NCBI RefSeq assembly: GCF_947654275.1
Contig: NZ_CANTJS010000013.1
Location: 1-64,000, forward strand
Direction of reading: 5' to 3'
DNA: 64,000 nt
From: an uncultured Oscillibacter sp.
Lineage (GTDB): Bacteria; Bacillota; Clostridia; Oscillospirales; Oscillospiraceae
The position numbers and the translations under genes are program-made. Below the pieces are notes generated by a model. That model saw only the letters and a list, made by a program, of their open reading frames with translations, was not told the origin of the DNA and made no database searches. This document shows positions 17,454 through 27,214 of this stretch, piece after piece. Every line of letters starts with the position of its first letter. Position 1 is the stretch's first letter.

Positions 17454-18407
17454 ATGACACCCATGCTTGATAATCTGCTGTTCAGCCTGAATATCAGCCT
17501 GCCCCTGTTTGTGATGATGGGGCTGGGCTGTCTGCTGGCTCATAAGGGGCTGTTTACGGAGGACTACATTGCCCGGACCACGGACCTGGTGTATTATGTG
17601 CTGCTGCCGGGGAAGCTCTTTCTGGACATCGCCACCATGGATCTCTCCACGGCCTTTGATGTCCGCTACATGGCGGTGACGCTGACGGGGGCCATGCTCC
17701 AGTTCGGCCTGGCCTGGGTCTGCGGGAATCTGCTGTGCCGGGACCGGCGGAAGCAGAGCGCCTTTGCCCATGCCTGCTTCCGGGGCAATTTTGTGTACCT
17801 GGGCGTGGCGCTGCTGCAAAACATCTACAATACCAACTCCGTGGCCTCGGCGGCGCTGATTCTGCTGGTGGTGATGCCCCTGTACAACATTCAGGGCGTC
17901 ATTCTGATGAGCGTCAAGGAGGGAAAAGGAGAGCTGCGTCTGGGTTCGCTGCTGCTGGCGGTGCTGAAAAACCCGGCGGTTCTGGCTATTCTGGCGGGTC
18001 TGCCCTTCGCCTGGTTCCAGATTCCCCTGCCCTATGTGGCGTCCAAGAGCCTGGAGTATTTCCGTTCCGCCCTGAGCACGGTGGCGCTGCTGCTGGTGGG
18101 GTCCACCATCCGGCTGGACGTGATCCGGTCTAACCTGCGGCTGCTGCTGAAAATCAGCGGCGTGAAGCTGGTGCTGATTCCGGCCCTGTGGGCGGCGTTT
18201 TCCGCCTGGGCGGGGCTGACGGCGGAGCAGATTGCCACGCTGACCATTGTGGGCGCCATGCCCGCGGCGGTGAACGTCTATGTCGTCACCGGCAAGATGG
18301 GAGGCGACGGGGAAGTGGCCAGCGGCGCGGTGGTGCTGACGCATCTGCTGTCCCTGTTTACCATGACCGGGGTGGTCTTTCTCCTCAAAAGCCTGGGGAT
18401 GGTCTGA
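17454..18407 (+). CDS. AEC (auxin efflux carrier) family permease
   Basis: LFVMMGLGCLLAHKGLFTEDYIARTTDLVYYVLLPGKLFLDIA...; approximately 10 hydrophobic segments; start internal to the longest ORF, downstream of the sigma-54 promoter. Confidence 0.9.
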   Translation: MTPMLDNLLFSLNISLPLFVMMGLGCLLAHKGLFTEDYIARTTDLVYYVLLPGKLFLDIATMDLSTAFDVRYMAVTLTGAMLQFGLAWVCGNLLCRDRRKQSAFAHACFRGNFVYLGVALLQNIYNTNSVASAALILLVVMPLYNIQGVILMSVKEGKGELRLGSLLLAVLKNPAVLAILAGLPFAWFQIPLPYVASKSLEYFRSALSTVALLLVGSTIRLDVIRSNLRLLLKISGVKLVLIPALWAAFSAWAGLTAEQIATLTIVGAMPAAVNVYVVTGKMGGDGEVASGAVVLTHLLSLFTMTGVVFLLKSLGMV

Positions 18408-18512
18408 GCGGCGCGTTCCCGTGTCCGCCCCGCAGAGCGGCCGGACATTTTAATATACAAACCAGTTCAAACAACGCACAAAACGAAAACGGAGAGGGAA
18501 AGGGAGGATTGC

Positions 18513-19436
18513 ATGGCCATGTATATGCCGGAAAAAGTGGAGCTGATTGAGGTCTGCCCCCGGGACGGATTCCAGAACATTCACGATATGATTCCCACGG
18601 AGAAGAAAGTCGCCATCATCAAAAAGCTGGCGAAGGCCGGCTTTAAGCGGATGGAAATTACCTCCTTCGTCAGCCCCAAAGCGATTCCCCAGATGGCCGA
18701 CGCCAGGGCGGTGACCGCCGCTGTGATGGACACCCTGCGGGCCGAGGGCGTGGAGGCGGTGGCCCTGGTGCCCAACGCCCGGGGAGCGGAGGACGCCATT
18801 GCCTGCGGCATCGACGAATTGACCTTTGTCATCAGCGTCAGCCGGGCCCACAATATGGCTAACGTCCACCGTACGCCGGAGGAATCCATGGAACAGTTTA
18901 AAGGCCTGGTTGAAAAATACGGACATCAGATCAAGTTCCGCCTGGGGCTGGCTACCGCCCTGGGCTGCCCCTTCGGTGAGGAAATCACAGCCGAGCGGGT
19001 GGCGGCAATGACGAAGTTCGGTCTGGACCTGGGCTGTGAGGAGGTTATGATTGCCGACACGGTGGGCATATCCAACCCTGTCCGTACTTATAAGCTGATG
19101 CGGGAGCTGCTGATGCAGTTCGGCGCCCAGCGCTTTGTCATGCACCTCCACGATACCCGGGGGCTGGCTCTGGCCAACACCGTGGCGGCGATGCAGGTGG
19201 GCATCCATAAGTTTGAGTCCGCCGCCGGCGGTCTGGGCGGCTGTCCCTTCGCCCCCGGCGCGGCGGGCAACGTTGCCACCGAAGATGTGCTGAACATGAT
19301 GACCCAGATGGGCATTGAGACCGGTATTGACGCCGGCAGGCTGATGGAGGCGGTGGACCTGATCCGGCAGGAGGTCCACGCTTCCATCGTCAGCCACATG
19401 GCACTGCTGTGCCCCAGGGCCCCGGAACCGGCGTAA
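18513..19436 (+). CDS. HMG-CoA lyase-family (DRE-TIM metallolyase) enzyme, paralogue 2
   Basis: IEVCPRDGFQ, VMHLHDTRG, GGLGGCPFAPGAAGNVATED. Confidence 0.92.
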   Translation: MAMYMPEKVELIEVCPRDGFQNIHDMIPTEKKVAIIKKLAKAGFKRMEITSFVSPKAIPQMADARAVTAAVMDTLRAEGVEAVALVPNARGAEDAIACGIDELTFVISVSRAHNMANVHRTPEESMEQFKGLVEKYGHQIKFRLGLATALGCPFGEEITAERVAAMTKFGLDLGCEEVMIADTVGISNPVRTYKLMRELLMQFGAQRFVMHLHDTRGLALANTVAAMQVGIHKFESAAGGLGGCPFAPGAAGNVATEDVLNMMTQMGIETGIDAGRLMEAVDLIRQEVHASIVSHMALLCPRAPEPA

Positions 19437-19458
19437 GGGAGGTTCGCTCTCCAGAAAG

Positions 19459-19490
19459 ACGCCCGCCTGTTGATTGCAGGCGGGCGTTTT
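19459..19490 (+). terminator. rho-independent terminator
   Basis: ACGCCCGCCTG-TTGATTG-CAGGCGGGCGTTTT. Confidence 0.88.
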
Positions 19491-19567
19491 CGCGGGAGCG
19501 GAACTTCGCCGTTTTTTCTGGCAAGGCGGAGGAAAGGAAACAAGGGGTTTCCGTTCCGGCCGGAATG

Positions 19568-19576
19568 TGCTATAAT
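19568..19576 (+). promoter_or_regulatory. extended -10 sigma-A promoter for the sigma-54 activator
   Basis: TGCTATAAT (TGN-TATAAT); -35 weak. Confidence 0.5.
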
Positions 19577-19728
19577 ATAGTTTCCGATGCTTGAAGCCGT
19601 TTTGCCCGCCGCCGCAGGCGGCGGCCGCAAAACATGATATTCCTTCCGGCCTTTCGGTTCGGAAGCAATCAAAACAATTCCGGCCTGAGGAGCGGGCCGG
19701 GACGAGTCAGGACAGGCAGGTGAAAGGG

Positions 19729-21678
19729 ATGGAACTGGATTGGGAGAAGCTGGACTGTGTGCAGGAGATCTGCATGCTGGCCCCTACCCGGCAGCTGGCG
19801 GAAAAGGCCCGGGGCATCATCGCCGCTCGGGGCTGGGAGGCGATGGACGTGGTCCTCAGCCCCTATGGACGAAAGAATATCATGAATTGCGCCAAAGGAC
19901 TGGGGGAGAAGGGGGCCCGCATCATCGTCTCCCGGAAGGGCTCCGCCCAGATTGTGAAGGAAACCACGGATTTGAAGGTGGTCAGCCTGAACAATACGCT
20001 GATTGACTATCTCCAGACTCTGCGTATGCGGGGGCTGCATACCCCCGGCCTGGTGGCGGTGTTTTCCTATGACCCTATGGGGGAGGAGCTTCAGCGGCTG
20101 TTTGAGCTGGTGGATATCCAGGTGAAAAACTATATTTTCAAAACCGCCGAGGACTGTGACGGCTGCGTGGAGCAGGCCCTGCGTGACGGGGCGGTGTACA
20201 GCATCGGCGGCGCGTGGACCGCCCAGTCCGCCCTGGAACGGGGGCTGCCTCATGTAATCCTGGAAAATTCCGAGGAGTCCATCGTCAACGCGCTGGAAGT
20301 GGCGGACCAGATCCGCCGCCTCCAGCGGGAGGAGGAAGAGAAGCAGCGGGCGCTGAAAATCCGGATGGAGACCTATCAGGCGGTTCTGGACTTCACCCAT
20401 GACGCCATTTTGTCCATTGACGAGGAAGGCCGGGTCCAGGTGATGAACCCCGTGGCGGAGCGGATTATGGGCTGCCGGGCCGAGGATGTCATCGGGAGGC
20501 CGGTGGACCAGGTGCTGCCCAATACCCGGCTGCCGGAGGTGCTGCGCAGCGGGAAAAAACAGGTGAATCAAATTATGAAGATTCACCAGACCATGTCCAA
20601 CACCAACCGGATTCCCATTGAGGTCAACGGTCAGATACACGGTGCGGTGGCCACCTTCCAGGACGTCCGGCAGCTCCAGAGCGCGGAGCAGAAAATCCGC
20701 CTCAAGCTCCATGAAAAGGGCCTGGTGGCCAAGTATTTCTTTTCGGATATCCTGGGGGAGTCCTCCGCCATCAAAAAGGCCGTGGCCGTGGCCCAGAGCT
20801 ATGCGGCTTCTCAGGCTGCGGTGCTGATTCACGGCGAGACCGGCACCGGCAAGGAGCTCTTTGCCCAGAGCATCCACAACGCCAGCGCCCGGCGGGACGG
20901 TCCCTTTGTGGCGCTGAACTGCGCCGCCGTCAACAGCAGTCTGCTGGAAAGCGAGCTCTTCGGCTATGAGGCCGGGGCCTTCACCGGGGCCTCCAAGGGG
21001 GGCCGGGAGGGCCTTTTTGAGCTGGCCCACGGCGGCACCATCTTCCTGGACGAAATCGGCGATATCCCCAGGGAGACACAGGTGGAGCTGCTGCGGGTGC
21101 TCCAGGAGAAGGAAATCCGCCGGGTAGGCGGCGACCGGGTGATTCCTGTGGACGTGCGCATCATCACCGCCACCAACCGGGACCTGCCCCAGGAGGTCGC
21201 CGGCGGAAGCTTCCGCCAGGACCTCTATTACCGCCTGGACGTGCTGGACCTGGAGCTGCCGCCTCTGCGGGCCCGGGAGAGCGACGCCCGCATCCTGGGA
21301 CTCCACCTGTTCCGGCAGATGCAGGACGGAGAGGACCCGGCCATACAGGCCCGGTTTCTGGAGCTGCTGGACCAGGTGGGGGATTACCCCTGGTACGGCA
21401 ACATCCGGGAATTGCAGAACTTCGTGGAGCGTACACACATTCTGCTCCGGAGCCATGTGGACCTCCGGGACAGCCGGCAGGGACTGCTGTGCCGCCGGGC
21501 TTCCGCCTCCGAAACGGAAGCAGCGGGAGGGCCCAGGACCCGGGAGGACCGGGAGCGGGCCGCCATTCGGGAGGCTCTGGAGGCCTTCCCGGCATCTCTG
21601 GAGGAGGCTGCACGGAGTCTGGGGTGCAGCCGTCAGACACTCTGGAGAAAAATGAAGAAGTATGGAATCACACGCTGA
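19729..21678 (+). CDS. sigma-54-dependent Fis-family activator with PrpR_N and PAS sensor domains
   Basis: [16 protein letters not shown] Walker A, GAFTGA loop ([12 protein letters not shown]), C-terminal Fis HTH; N-terminal PrpR_N-like region; start MELDWEKL after GGGAT context. Confidence 0.93.
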   Translation: MELDWEKLDCVQEICMLAPTRQLAEKARGIIAARGWEAMDVVLSPYGRKNIMNCAKGLGEKGARIIVSRKGSAQIVKETTDLKVVSLNNTLIDYLQTLRMRGLHTPGLVAVFSYDPMGEELQRLFELVDIQVKNYIFKTAEDCDGCVEQALRDGAVYSIGGAWTAQSALERGLPHVILENSEESIVNALEVADQIRRLQREEEEKQRALKIRMETYQAVLDFTHDAILSIDEEGRVQVMNPVAERIMGCRAEDVIGRPVDQVLPNTRLPEVLRSGKKQVNQIMKIHQTMSNTNRIPIEVNGQIHGAVATFQDVRQLQSAEQKIRLKLHEKGLVAKYFFSDILGESSAIKKAVAVAQSYAASQAAVLIHGETGTGKELFAQSIHNASARRDGPFVALNCAAVNSSLLESELFGYEAGAFTGASKGGREGLFELAHGGTIFLDEIGDIPRETQVELLRVLQEKEIRRVGGDRVIPVDVRIITATNRDLPQEVAGGSFRQDLYYRLDVLDLELPPLRARESDARILGLHLFRQMQDGEDPAIQARFLELLDQVGDYPWYGNIRELQNFVERTHILLRSHVDLRDSRQGLLCRRASASETEAAGGPRTREDRERAAIREALEAFPASLEEAARSLGCSRQTLWRKMKKYGITR

Positions 21679-21862
21679 GAGCGTTGCGAGGCTCCAGGAT
21701 TGACGTTGCAATCTGAAACATTGTAAAACAGAATATGTTACACACCTGCAACATCCTGAAAAACACGAGAAAGCGGATTCGTCTTTTTTCGCAGCCGTTC
21801 AAAAACTGTCCATATTTTCCGTCAATGCGTCTAAAGATTTTCGTCAGGTGGAAGCGGATATT

Positions 21863-21878
21863 TGGCATTGTTTTTGCT
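21863..21878 (+). promoter_or_regulatory. sigma-54 (-24/-12) promoter for SLC13 permease
   Basis: TGGCATTGTTTTTGCT: GG-N10-GC, 88 nt before the ATG. Confidence 0.85.
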
Positions 21879-21965
21879 TCTATTTTTTCCGTACCGGTGA
21901 GCGGCGAGGCAGCCGGCACAGCGCCCCATCCGTCGGCGCACACAAAATAATAGGAGGAGAAATTG

Positions 21966-23435
21966 ATGGGTAAGTATCCAATTCGCAAAGTCGGCTTCAT
22001 CGTGGGCATTCTGCTGATGCTGATTATCGGCTTCATGCCTACCCCTGCGGGCCTGGCGGCGGTTGTTCCTGAGGGAGCGCCCCCGGAGCTGGCTCAGAGA
22101 GTGCTGGCAGTAACGGTTCTGATGGTGGTTTTCTGGATTACAGAGGCCATGCCGATTCCCTTTACCGCACTGCTCCCGATTCTGCTGTTCCCTCTGATGG
22201 CCATTACCGGCGCCAAGGGCGAGAACGGCATCCAGCTGTTCCGGCACTACGCCTATCAGACCTGCTACCTGCTGGTGGGCGTGGGTTTCCTGTCCGGCTC
22301 CATGGTCAAGCACGGCCTGCATAAGCGTCTGGCCCTGGGCATCGTCAGCAAGGTGGGCAAGAAGCCCACCACCCTGATTCTGGGCTTCATCATCGCCGTG
22401 GCGTTTGTCTCCATGTGGATGAGCAACACCGCCGCCACCGTCATGATGCTCCCCATTGCCATGTCCATCGCCTCTACCCTGGACGAGGACAAGAGCTCTT
22501 TGAAGAAGGCAATGCTGCTGTCCATCCCCTATGCAGCAACAATCGGCGGCATGTCGACCACCATCGGCACCACCACGAACCCCACAGGTATCGGATTGAT
22601 TGCCGAGACCATCGGCGTTGATATCAACTTTGTGGACTGGCTGAAAATCGGCCTGCCCTTCACTGTGATTCTGATTCCCCTGATGTGGATTTACATGGTG
22701 AAGTTCTTCAAGGTGGACAAGATGGAGGCCGTGGACATCTCCGAAGCCCACAAGCAGTATGAGGCTCTCGGCCCCATGAACAAGGGCGAGAAGTGGACCG
22801 CCATCATCTTCCTGATCTGCGTGGTCCTGTGGTGCACCCGCTCCATCGTCTGGGGCAAGTACATGAAGTTCGCCTCCGATGAGACCGTCGCCATGCTGGG
22901 CGCGTTCCTGGTGATGGCCATTCCTCTGAACTACAAAGAGGGCGAGAATGTCTGCGACTGGAAGACCGGCTTCAACGACATCCCCTGGAACGCGGTCATC
23001 CTGCTGGGCGGCTCCATGGTCATGGGCAACGCCTTCAAGGACGCCGGCTGCGCCACCTGGGTCGCCAACATGCTGGGCGGTCTCGCCGGCATGAATGCTG
23101 TGGTCATCTGCATCATCGTCGGCCTGGTCACCGCCCTGCTGACGGAGCTGACCACCAACGCCGTTGTGGTTGCGGCCTTCATCCCTGTTCTGGCAGGCGT
23201 GGGCACGGCCATCGGCGTCAGCCCCTTCGCCATGATGATTGCCACCATGCTGGCCTGCAACTTTGCCTTTATGCTGCCTCCCGCCACGCCTCCCAACGCC
23301 ATTGCCTACGGTACCGGCGAGATCACCATGAAGGACCTGGTTACCTGCGGCCTTGGACTGAAGCTGATCGCTCTGGTGGTGTTCCCCATTGTGCTGTACG
23401 GCATCACCATGGGCCTGTTCGGCATCGGCGCCTGA
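21966..23435 (+). CDS. SLC13/DASS-family anion (dicarboxylate) permease
   Basis: LPILLFPLMAITGAKG, SMWMSNTAATVMMLPIA, MSTTIGTTTNPTGIG, TELTTNAVVVAAFIPV signature blocks. Confidence 0.94.
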   Translation: MGKYPIRKVGFIVGILLMLIIGFMPTPAGLAAVVPEGAPPELAQRVLAVTVLMVVFWITEAMPIPFTALLPILLFPLMAITGAKGENGIQLFRHYAYQTCYLLVGVGFLSGSMVKHGLHKRLALGIVSKVGKKPTTLILGFIIAVAFVSMWMSNTAATVMMLPIAMSIASTLDEDKSSLKKAMLLSIPYAATIGGMSTTIGTTTNPTGIGLIAETIGVDINFVDWLKIGLPFTVILIPLMWIYMVKFFKVDKMEAVDISEAHKQYEALGPMNKGEKWTAIIFLICVVLWCTRSIVWGKYMKFASDETVAMLGAFLVMAIPLNYKEGENVCDWKTGFNDIPWNAVILLGGSMVMGNAFKDAGCATWVANMLGGLAGMNAVVICIIVGLVTALLTELTTNAVVVAAFIPVLAGVGTAIGVSPFAMMIATMLACNFAFMLPPATPPNAIAYGTGEITMKDLVTCGLGLKLIALVVFPIVLYGITMGLFGIGA

Positions 23436-23480
23436 TAAAAGCCGCCGCATCCAGTTGAATCAATCCGGCAAATCAGCCTG

Positions 23481-23516
23481 AAAAGCGCGGTCCCCAACGG
23501 GGGCCGCGCTTTTTTG
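23481..23516. terminator. rho-independent terminator, bidirectional
   Basis: AAAAGCGCGGTCCCC-AAC-GGGGGCCGCGCTTTTTT. Confidence 0.9.
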
Positions 23517-23561
23517 CATTCGTGGGATTTGATATTCCCGGGATGCTGTGCTATACTGCCG

Positions 23562-23945
23562 CTAGAGAATGTTTTTCACGCTGAACCGCTCCATTTCCGC
23601 CAGCAGGCGCAGCTGGTCCCGGAGGCCGGCCGCCTCTGCCTGGAATTCGCTGTCTTCCTGACAGGCGGCGAAGGCCATTGCCCGGTGGTACATGGCCCCG
23701 GCGTCGTCTACGGCGTCGTGCTGTGTGACCGTGTGGAGATAGGTCTGCTTCCGGCTCCAGTCGGCATAGCCCGCGTCCAGGGCGGCGGCGGCTCCGGACC
23801 AGTCCCCGTCCTCCGCCAGGCGGACTGCCTCGTCAACCTGGGACTGCCAGCGCCGGACATGGGCGGACATGGCGAAGCTGTTCCACAGGGAGAAGGCCAG
23901 AAGCAGCCCCAGAACGGCGGCGGGAAGAAACAGGGCCCGCTTCAT
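23562..23945 (-). CDS. DUF4363-family protein
   Basis: Small membrane-anchored helical protein, overlaps the DUF421 gene by 4 nt. Confidence 0.75.
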   Translation of the reverse strand: MKRALFLPAAVLGLLLAFSLWNSFAMSAHVRRWQSQVDEAVRLAEDGDWSGAAAALDAGYADWSRKQTYLHTVTQHDAVDDAGAMYHRAMAFAACQEDSEFQAEAAGLRDQLRLLAEMERFSVKNIL

Positions 23946-24622
23946 GCTTCCGCCTCCTTTTTCACGCAGAATACCTGTCCCGTTTCATCCAGGGTAAGCA
24001 GGAAGACGTCCCCGGGTGCGTTCGCCCCTTCCCGCCGCAGGGTTTCCTCCAGCCACGCGGCGTCCCGGCCGCAGGCCTCCAGATTTCCCCGCAGGACCCG
24101 GCCGTCGTTGACCAGGACCACCGGCAGGACAGGCTCCTCCGACCGCAGGCCCATCTGGGCGGCGCTGGGCGGAGGCGACCAGGGGAGAACGGACAGGTGC
24201 CCGGAGTTTTCCAGGATTGCGTATTTCACCTCGCTGATGCCGGAATAGCCCTGGCCCCGGAGCTCCTCCAGAAGCTCGTCCAGGGTATAGCGGTTTTTCC
24301 GCATGACGGATTGCTGCAAAACCCCCTGACGAATCAGGATGGAGGGGGTGCCGCAGACCAGCGCCCGAAACCGCAGGTTTATCAGGGACAGCTGGCTCAG
24401 CAGCATGGACAGGGCCAGCAGCGTCAGAATGGGGATGACGCCGGCCAGCAGGGGAATGCCGAAGTCCTGCATAGGCACGGTGGCCAGATCGGAGATCATC
24501 ATGGTCAGCACCAGTTCGCCGGGCTCCAGCTCCCCGATCTGCCGCTTGCCCATGAGGCGCAGACCGGTCATGATGAGGAAATAGAGGATGATGGTACGGG
24601 TAAACGCGGTAATCACAGGCAT
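23942..24622 (-). CDS. DUF421 (YetF-like) membrane protein
   Basis: FLIMTGLRLMGKRQIGELEPGELVLTMMISDLATVPMQD; start MPVITAFTR after SD GGAGG. Confidence 0.93.
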   Translation of the reverse strand: MPVITAFTRTIILYFLIMTGLRLMGKRQIGELEPGELVLTMMISDLATVPMQDFGIPLLAGVIPILTLLALSMLLSQLSLINLRFRALVCGTPSILIRQGVLQQSVMRKNRYTLDELLEELRGQGYSGISEVKYAILENSGHLSVLPWSPPPSAAQMGLRSEEPVLPVVLVNDGRVLRGNLEACGRDAAWLEETLRREGANAPGDVFLLTLDETGQVFCVKKEAEA

Positions 24623-24795
24623 TTCCTCCGGGAGAAAATCGTTTGTCTCAGTATCCGCCGTTTTGGCCGCCCCTATTCCCGGCGGGATTTCGGAAATCTG
24701 AAAAAAATTTTTTCGGAGGCCGCAACCTTTTGCCGCCTTCAAACGTTTCTATAACAAGAGAGAGAAAGGGGGCGGGGACGCTGCTTTCATATTGT

Positions 24796-25320
24796 ATGAC
24801 CCTGCTGGAGAGCAATACGGACCGGGAGCGCTTTACCCGGATCTACCGGGACAATCAGCGCCAGATGCTCCGGCAGGCGGCTTGTATTTTGGGCGAGGGC
24901 CCTCGGGCGGAGGATGTGGTCCACGACGCCTTTGTGAAGCTGATTCGCTGCTTTGACGAGCTGCGGGACCGGCCCGAGGACCGTCTTTCCGCCTGGCTGC
25001 TGGTGGTGACGAAGAACAACGCGCTGGACCTCCTGCGGAGGGAGAGCCGGGAAACGGAGTTGGGGGAGCTGGAGAAGCGGACGGCCGCTCCGGCTGAGGA
25101 CGGGGAGTTTTATGCCCTGGTGGCCCTGATTCGCAGGATGCCGGAGGGCTACCGCCGGATTCTGGAGCTTCGTTTCGTGGCGGAATGGAGCCTGGCGGAC
25201 ATCGCCGGAGAGCTGGGCATCTCGGAGGGAGCGGTTAAGAGCCGCATTTTCCGGGGACGAAAGCTGCTGATTCGGGAACTGAGAAAGGAGGGGTATCTGG
25301 ATGGACGGGCCTGTATTTGA
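24796..25320 (+). CDS. ECF-type RNA polymerase sigma factor (start uncertain)
   Basis: EDVVHDAFVKLIRCFDEL...YRRILELRFVAEWSLADIAGELGISEGAVKSRIFRGRK. Confidence 0.92.
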   Translation: MTLLESNTDRERFTRIYRDNQRQMLRQAACILGEGPRAEDVVHDAFVKLIRCFDELRDRPEDRLSAWLLVVTKNNALDLLRRESRETELGELEKRTAAPAEDGEFYALVALIRRMPEGYRRILELRFVAEWSLADIAGELGISEGAVKSRIFRGRKLLIRELRKEGYLDGRACI

Positions 25321-26353
25321 CGCTATGCTGAAAACCGCTCTGGAGGAGGCCCTTCGTCAGGACCTGGAGGAAGCGCCGCCTGCGCCCCGGCCCTCCCGCC
25401 GGCACAGGCGGCGGATGAGGCGGCTGCTGGACGGATATGCCAACCGGGAGACAGGCTGCGGCTGGCGGCGCCGTCCCGCCCGATGGCTGGCGGTGGTGGT
25501 CATCGCCGCGCTGCTGACCGGCACCGCCGCAGGCTATGCCCTGGGGGGCGGGGGTCTGTTTCAGCGGATGTTTGAGGAAAGTAACTGGGCCGACCGCTAC
25601 GGCGGTGCGGCGGACACAAGTCAGCTGTTGGGCATGGGCGGCGATTTGAACGCCGCGGCGGCGGAGGGAAACGGCCTGCGCTTTGAGCTGCTGGATGCCG
25701 TTTCCGACGGGCAGTTTGCCATGGTCTGCGGCCGTCTGACCATACAGGACCGGCATTTTCTGGAGCAGATGGAGAACCCCGGCGATCTCTCCTTCAAAGA
25801 GTGGGGGATGCTGCGGCAGGGGGAAACAGAGCTGCCCGTGAGCTGCGGACTCAGCATCAATTCCTGGGTCAACCGGCCTGAGCTGGAGGAAGGGCAGTAT
25901 TATCTGGTCTTCTCCGTCAGCGACGGTGCGCTGTCAGAGGGCGGAGAGTATGAGGTCTGTCTGCGGGACGCCTTCTGCCGCGGCGGCAGTGCGGAGCTGG
26001 CGGGGGATTGGACCATGTCCGTGACCTTCAGCCCCGCCGCTCTGCGGACCGGGACGCCGGAACAGGTCTGCCGGATTGCCGGCCGGACTCTGATTCTGGA
26101 TCGGCTGTCCATTTCGCCGCTGGCGCTGAACATGGAGCTCCATGCCGCCGAGCCGGGTCTGGAGTTGGAGGATATCAGCAGCCTGGCGGTCCGCATGGAG
26201 GACGGAACCCTCATCGGACGGGAGGACTGCGTGCTGGGGGTCACCCAAAGTGAATCGGACCTGCGGCTGATACTGGAATTTCAGATGCCTCTGGATGTGG
26301 AGCGGGTGGACTGTGTGCTTATGGGCGGACAGCCGCTTTACCTGGAGGAATAA
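25301..26353 (+). CDS. DUF4179-like membrane protein, putative anti-sigma factor
   Basis: Overlaps the sigma factor gene; one TM segment after a basic N-terminal region, extracytoplasmic C-terminal part. Confidence 0.75.
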   Translation: MDGPVFDAMLKTALEEALRQDLEEAPPAPRPSRRHRRRMRRLLDGYANRETGCGWRRRPARWLAVVVIAALLTGTAAGYALGGGGLFQRMFEESNWADRYGGAADTSQLLGMGGDLNAAAAEGNGLRFELLDAVSDGQFAMVCGRLTIQDRHFLEQMENPGDLSFKEWGMLRQGETELPVSCGLSINSWVNRPELEEGQYYLVFSVSDGALSEGGEYEVCLRDAFCRGGSAELAGDWTMSVTFSPAALRTGTPEQVCRIAGRTLILDRLSISPLALNMELHAAEPGLELEDISSLAVRMEDGTLIGREDCVLGVTQSESDLRLILEFQMPLDVERVDCVLMGGQPLYLEE

Positions 26354-26358
26354 GGAAA

Positions 26359-26385
26359 TCCCCCGCCCTCCGGCGGGGGATTTTT
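26359..26385. terminator. rho-independent terminator
   Basis: TCCCCCGCC-CTCC-GGCGGGGGATTTTT. Confidence 0.88.
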
Positions 26386-26386
26386 C

Positions 26387-27214
26387 TCAGTGCTGGCCCA
26401 TAATCCACAGCGCGCCGTTCATCGCCCGAAAGACCGAGGTCTTTCCCGGCGTGAACTGAATGGTGTCCCCGTCCCTGTAGAGCTCCCGTCCGGTGATTTG
26501 GAACATGGACATCAGGTACAGTCTCTGATGGATTTCCGGCCAGTCCGCTTCCGGATTGATGAACCACAGCTCCGGGAAACCGAACTGCTTCAGTCCCCAT
26601 GTGCCGGTCAAGGGGAGGTCCCCCTTCTGCCCGTGGCGGATGGAGACCCAGAGAGGTGCGGGGAAGTATTCCGGGTCCTGGAAATGCTGTTCCAGAATTT
26701 CGGCGTGGTGCAGGTAGACCCGCCGGCTGACCAGCAGCCCGGGGGATTCGGCATAGACGCCCAGGGCGCTCTCCGCGTCCAGCAGGGCGGCGGCCAGCCG
26801 TGTGAACAGGCGGCAGGCACGGACCGTTTCCTCCAGCGTGGTTCCCCCGTCCTGCCGGGCCAGGACCAGGAAGGCCCGATTGCCCAGAATGGCCTCTTTT
26901 TCCTCCGGGGAAAACAGCCCTTCCTGAATGGCGGACAGGTCGCAGACATGGGGCGGGTGGGGCATGGCCATATAGCTGCAAAAGAACGAGACACCTTCCA
27001 GACTGATATGCGCAGCGGGGGCGTGGGGATGGCTGTCGTCCCTGACGCTTAGGGCGCGGGGGCCGAACCGGTCTTCCACCAGCCGGAGCACCGCAGACCA
27101 GCCCACGTCCCTGCCCAGCAGAATGACGGCTTTGGCATCCGCCTTCGGAGCGGCGGCGGGCTCCGGGTCCTTGGCCGGTTCCCGGCTGCGTTTGAAGCGG
27201 TCGAAAATTCCCAT
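26387..27214 (-). CDS. DUF4261 domain-containing protein
   Basis: MGIFDRFKRSREPAK...LLGRDVGWSAVLRLVEDRFG; start after SD GGAGGAAGG. Confidence 0.8.
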   Translation of the reverse strand: MGIFDRFKRSREPAKDPEPAAAPKADAKAVILLGRDVGWSAVLRLVEDRFGPRALSVRDDSHPHAPAAHISLEGVSFFCSYMAMPHPPHVCDLSAIQEGLFSPEEKEAILGNRAFLVLARQDGGTTLEETVRACRLFTRLAAALLDAESALGVYAESPGLLVSRRVYLHHAEILEQHFQDPEYFPAPLWVSIRHGQKGDLPLTGTWGLKQFGFPELWFINPEADWPEIHQRLYLMSMFQITGRELYRDGDTIQFTPGKTSVFRAMNGALWIMGQH

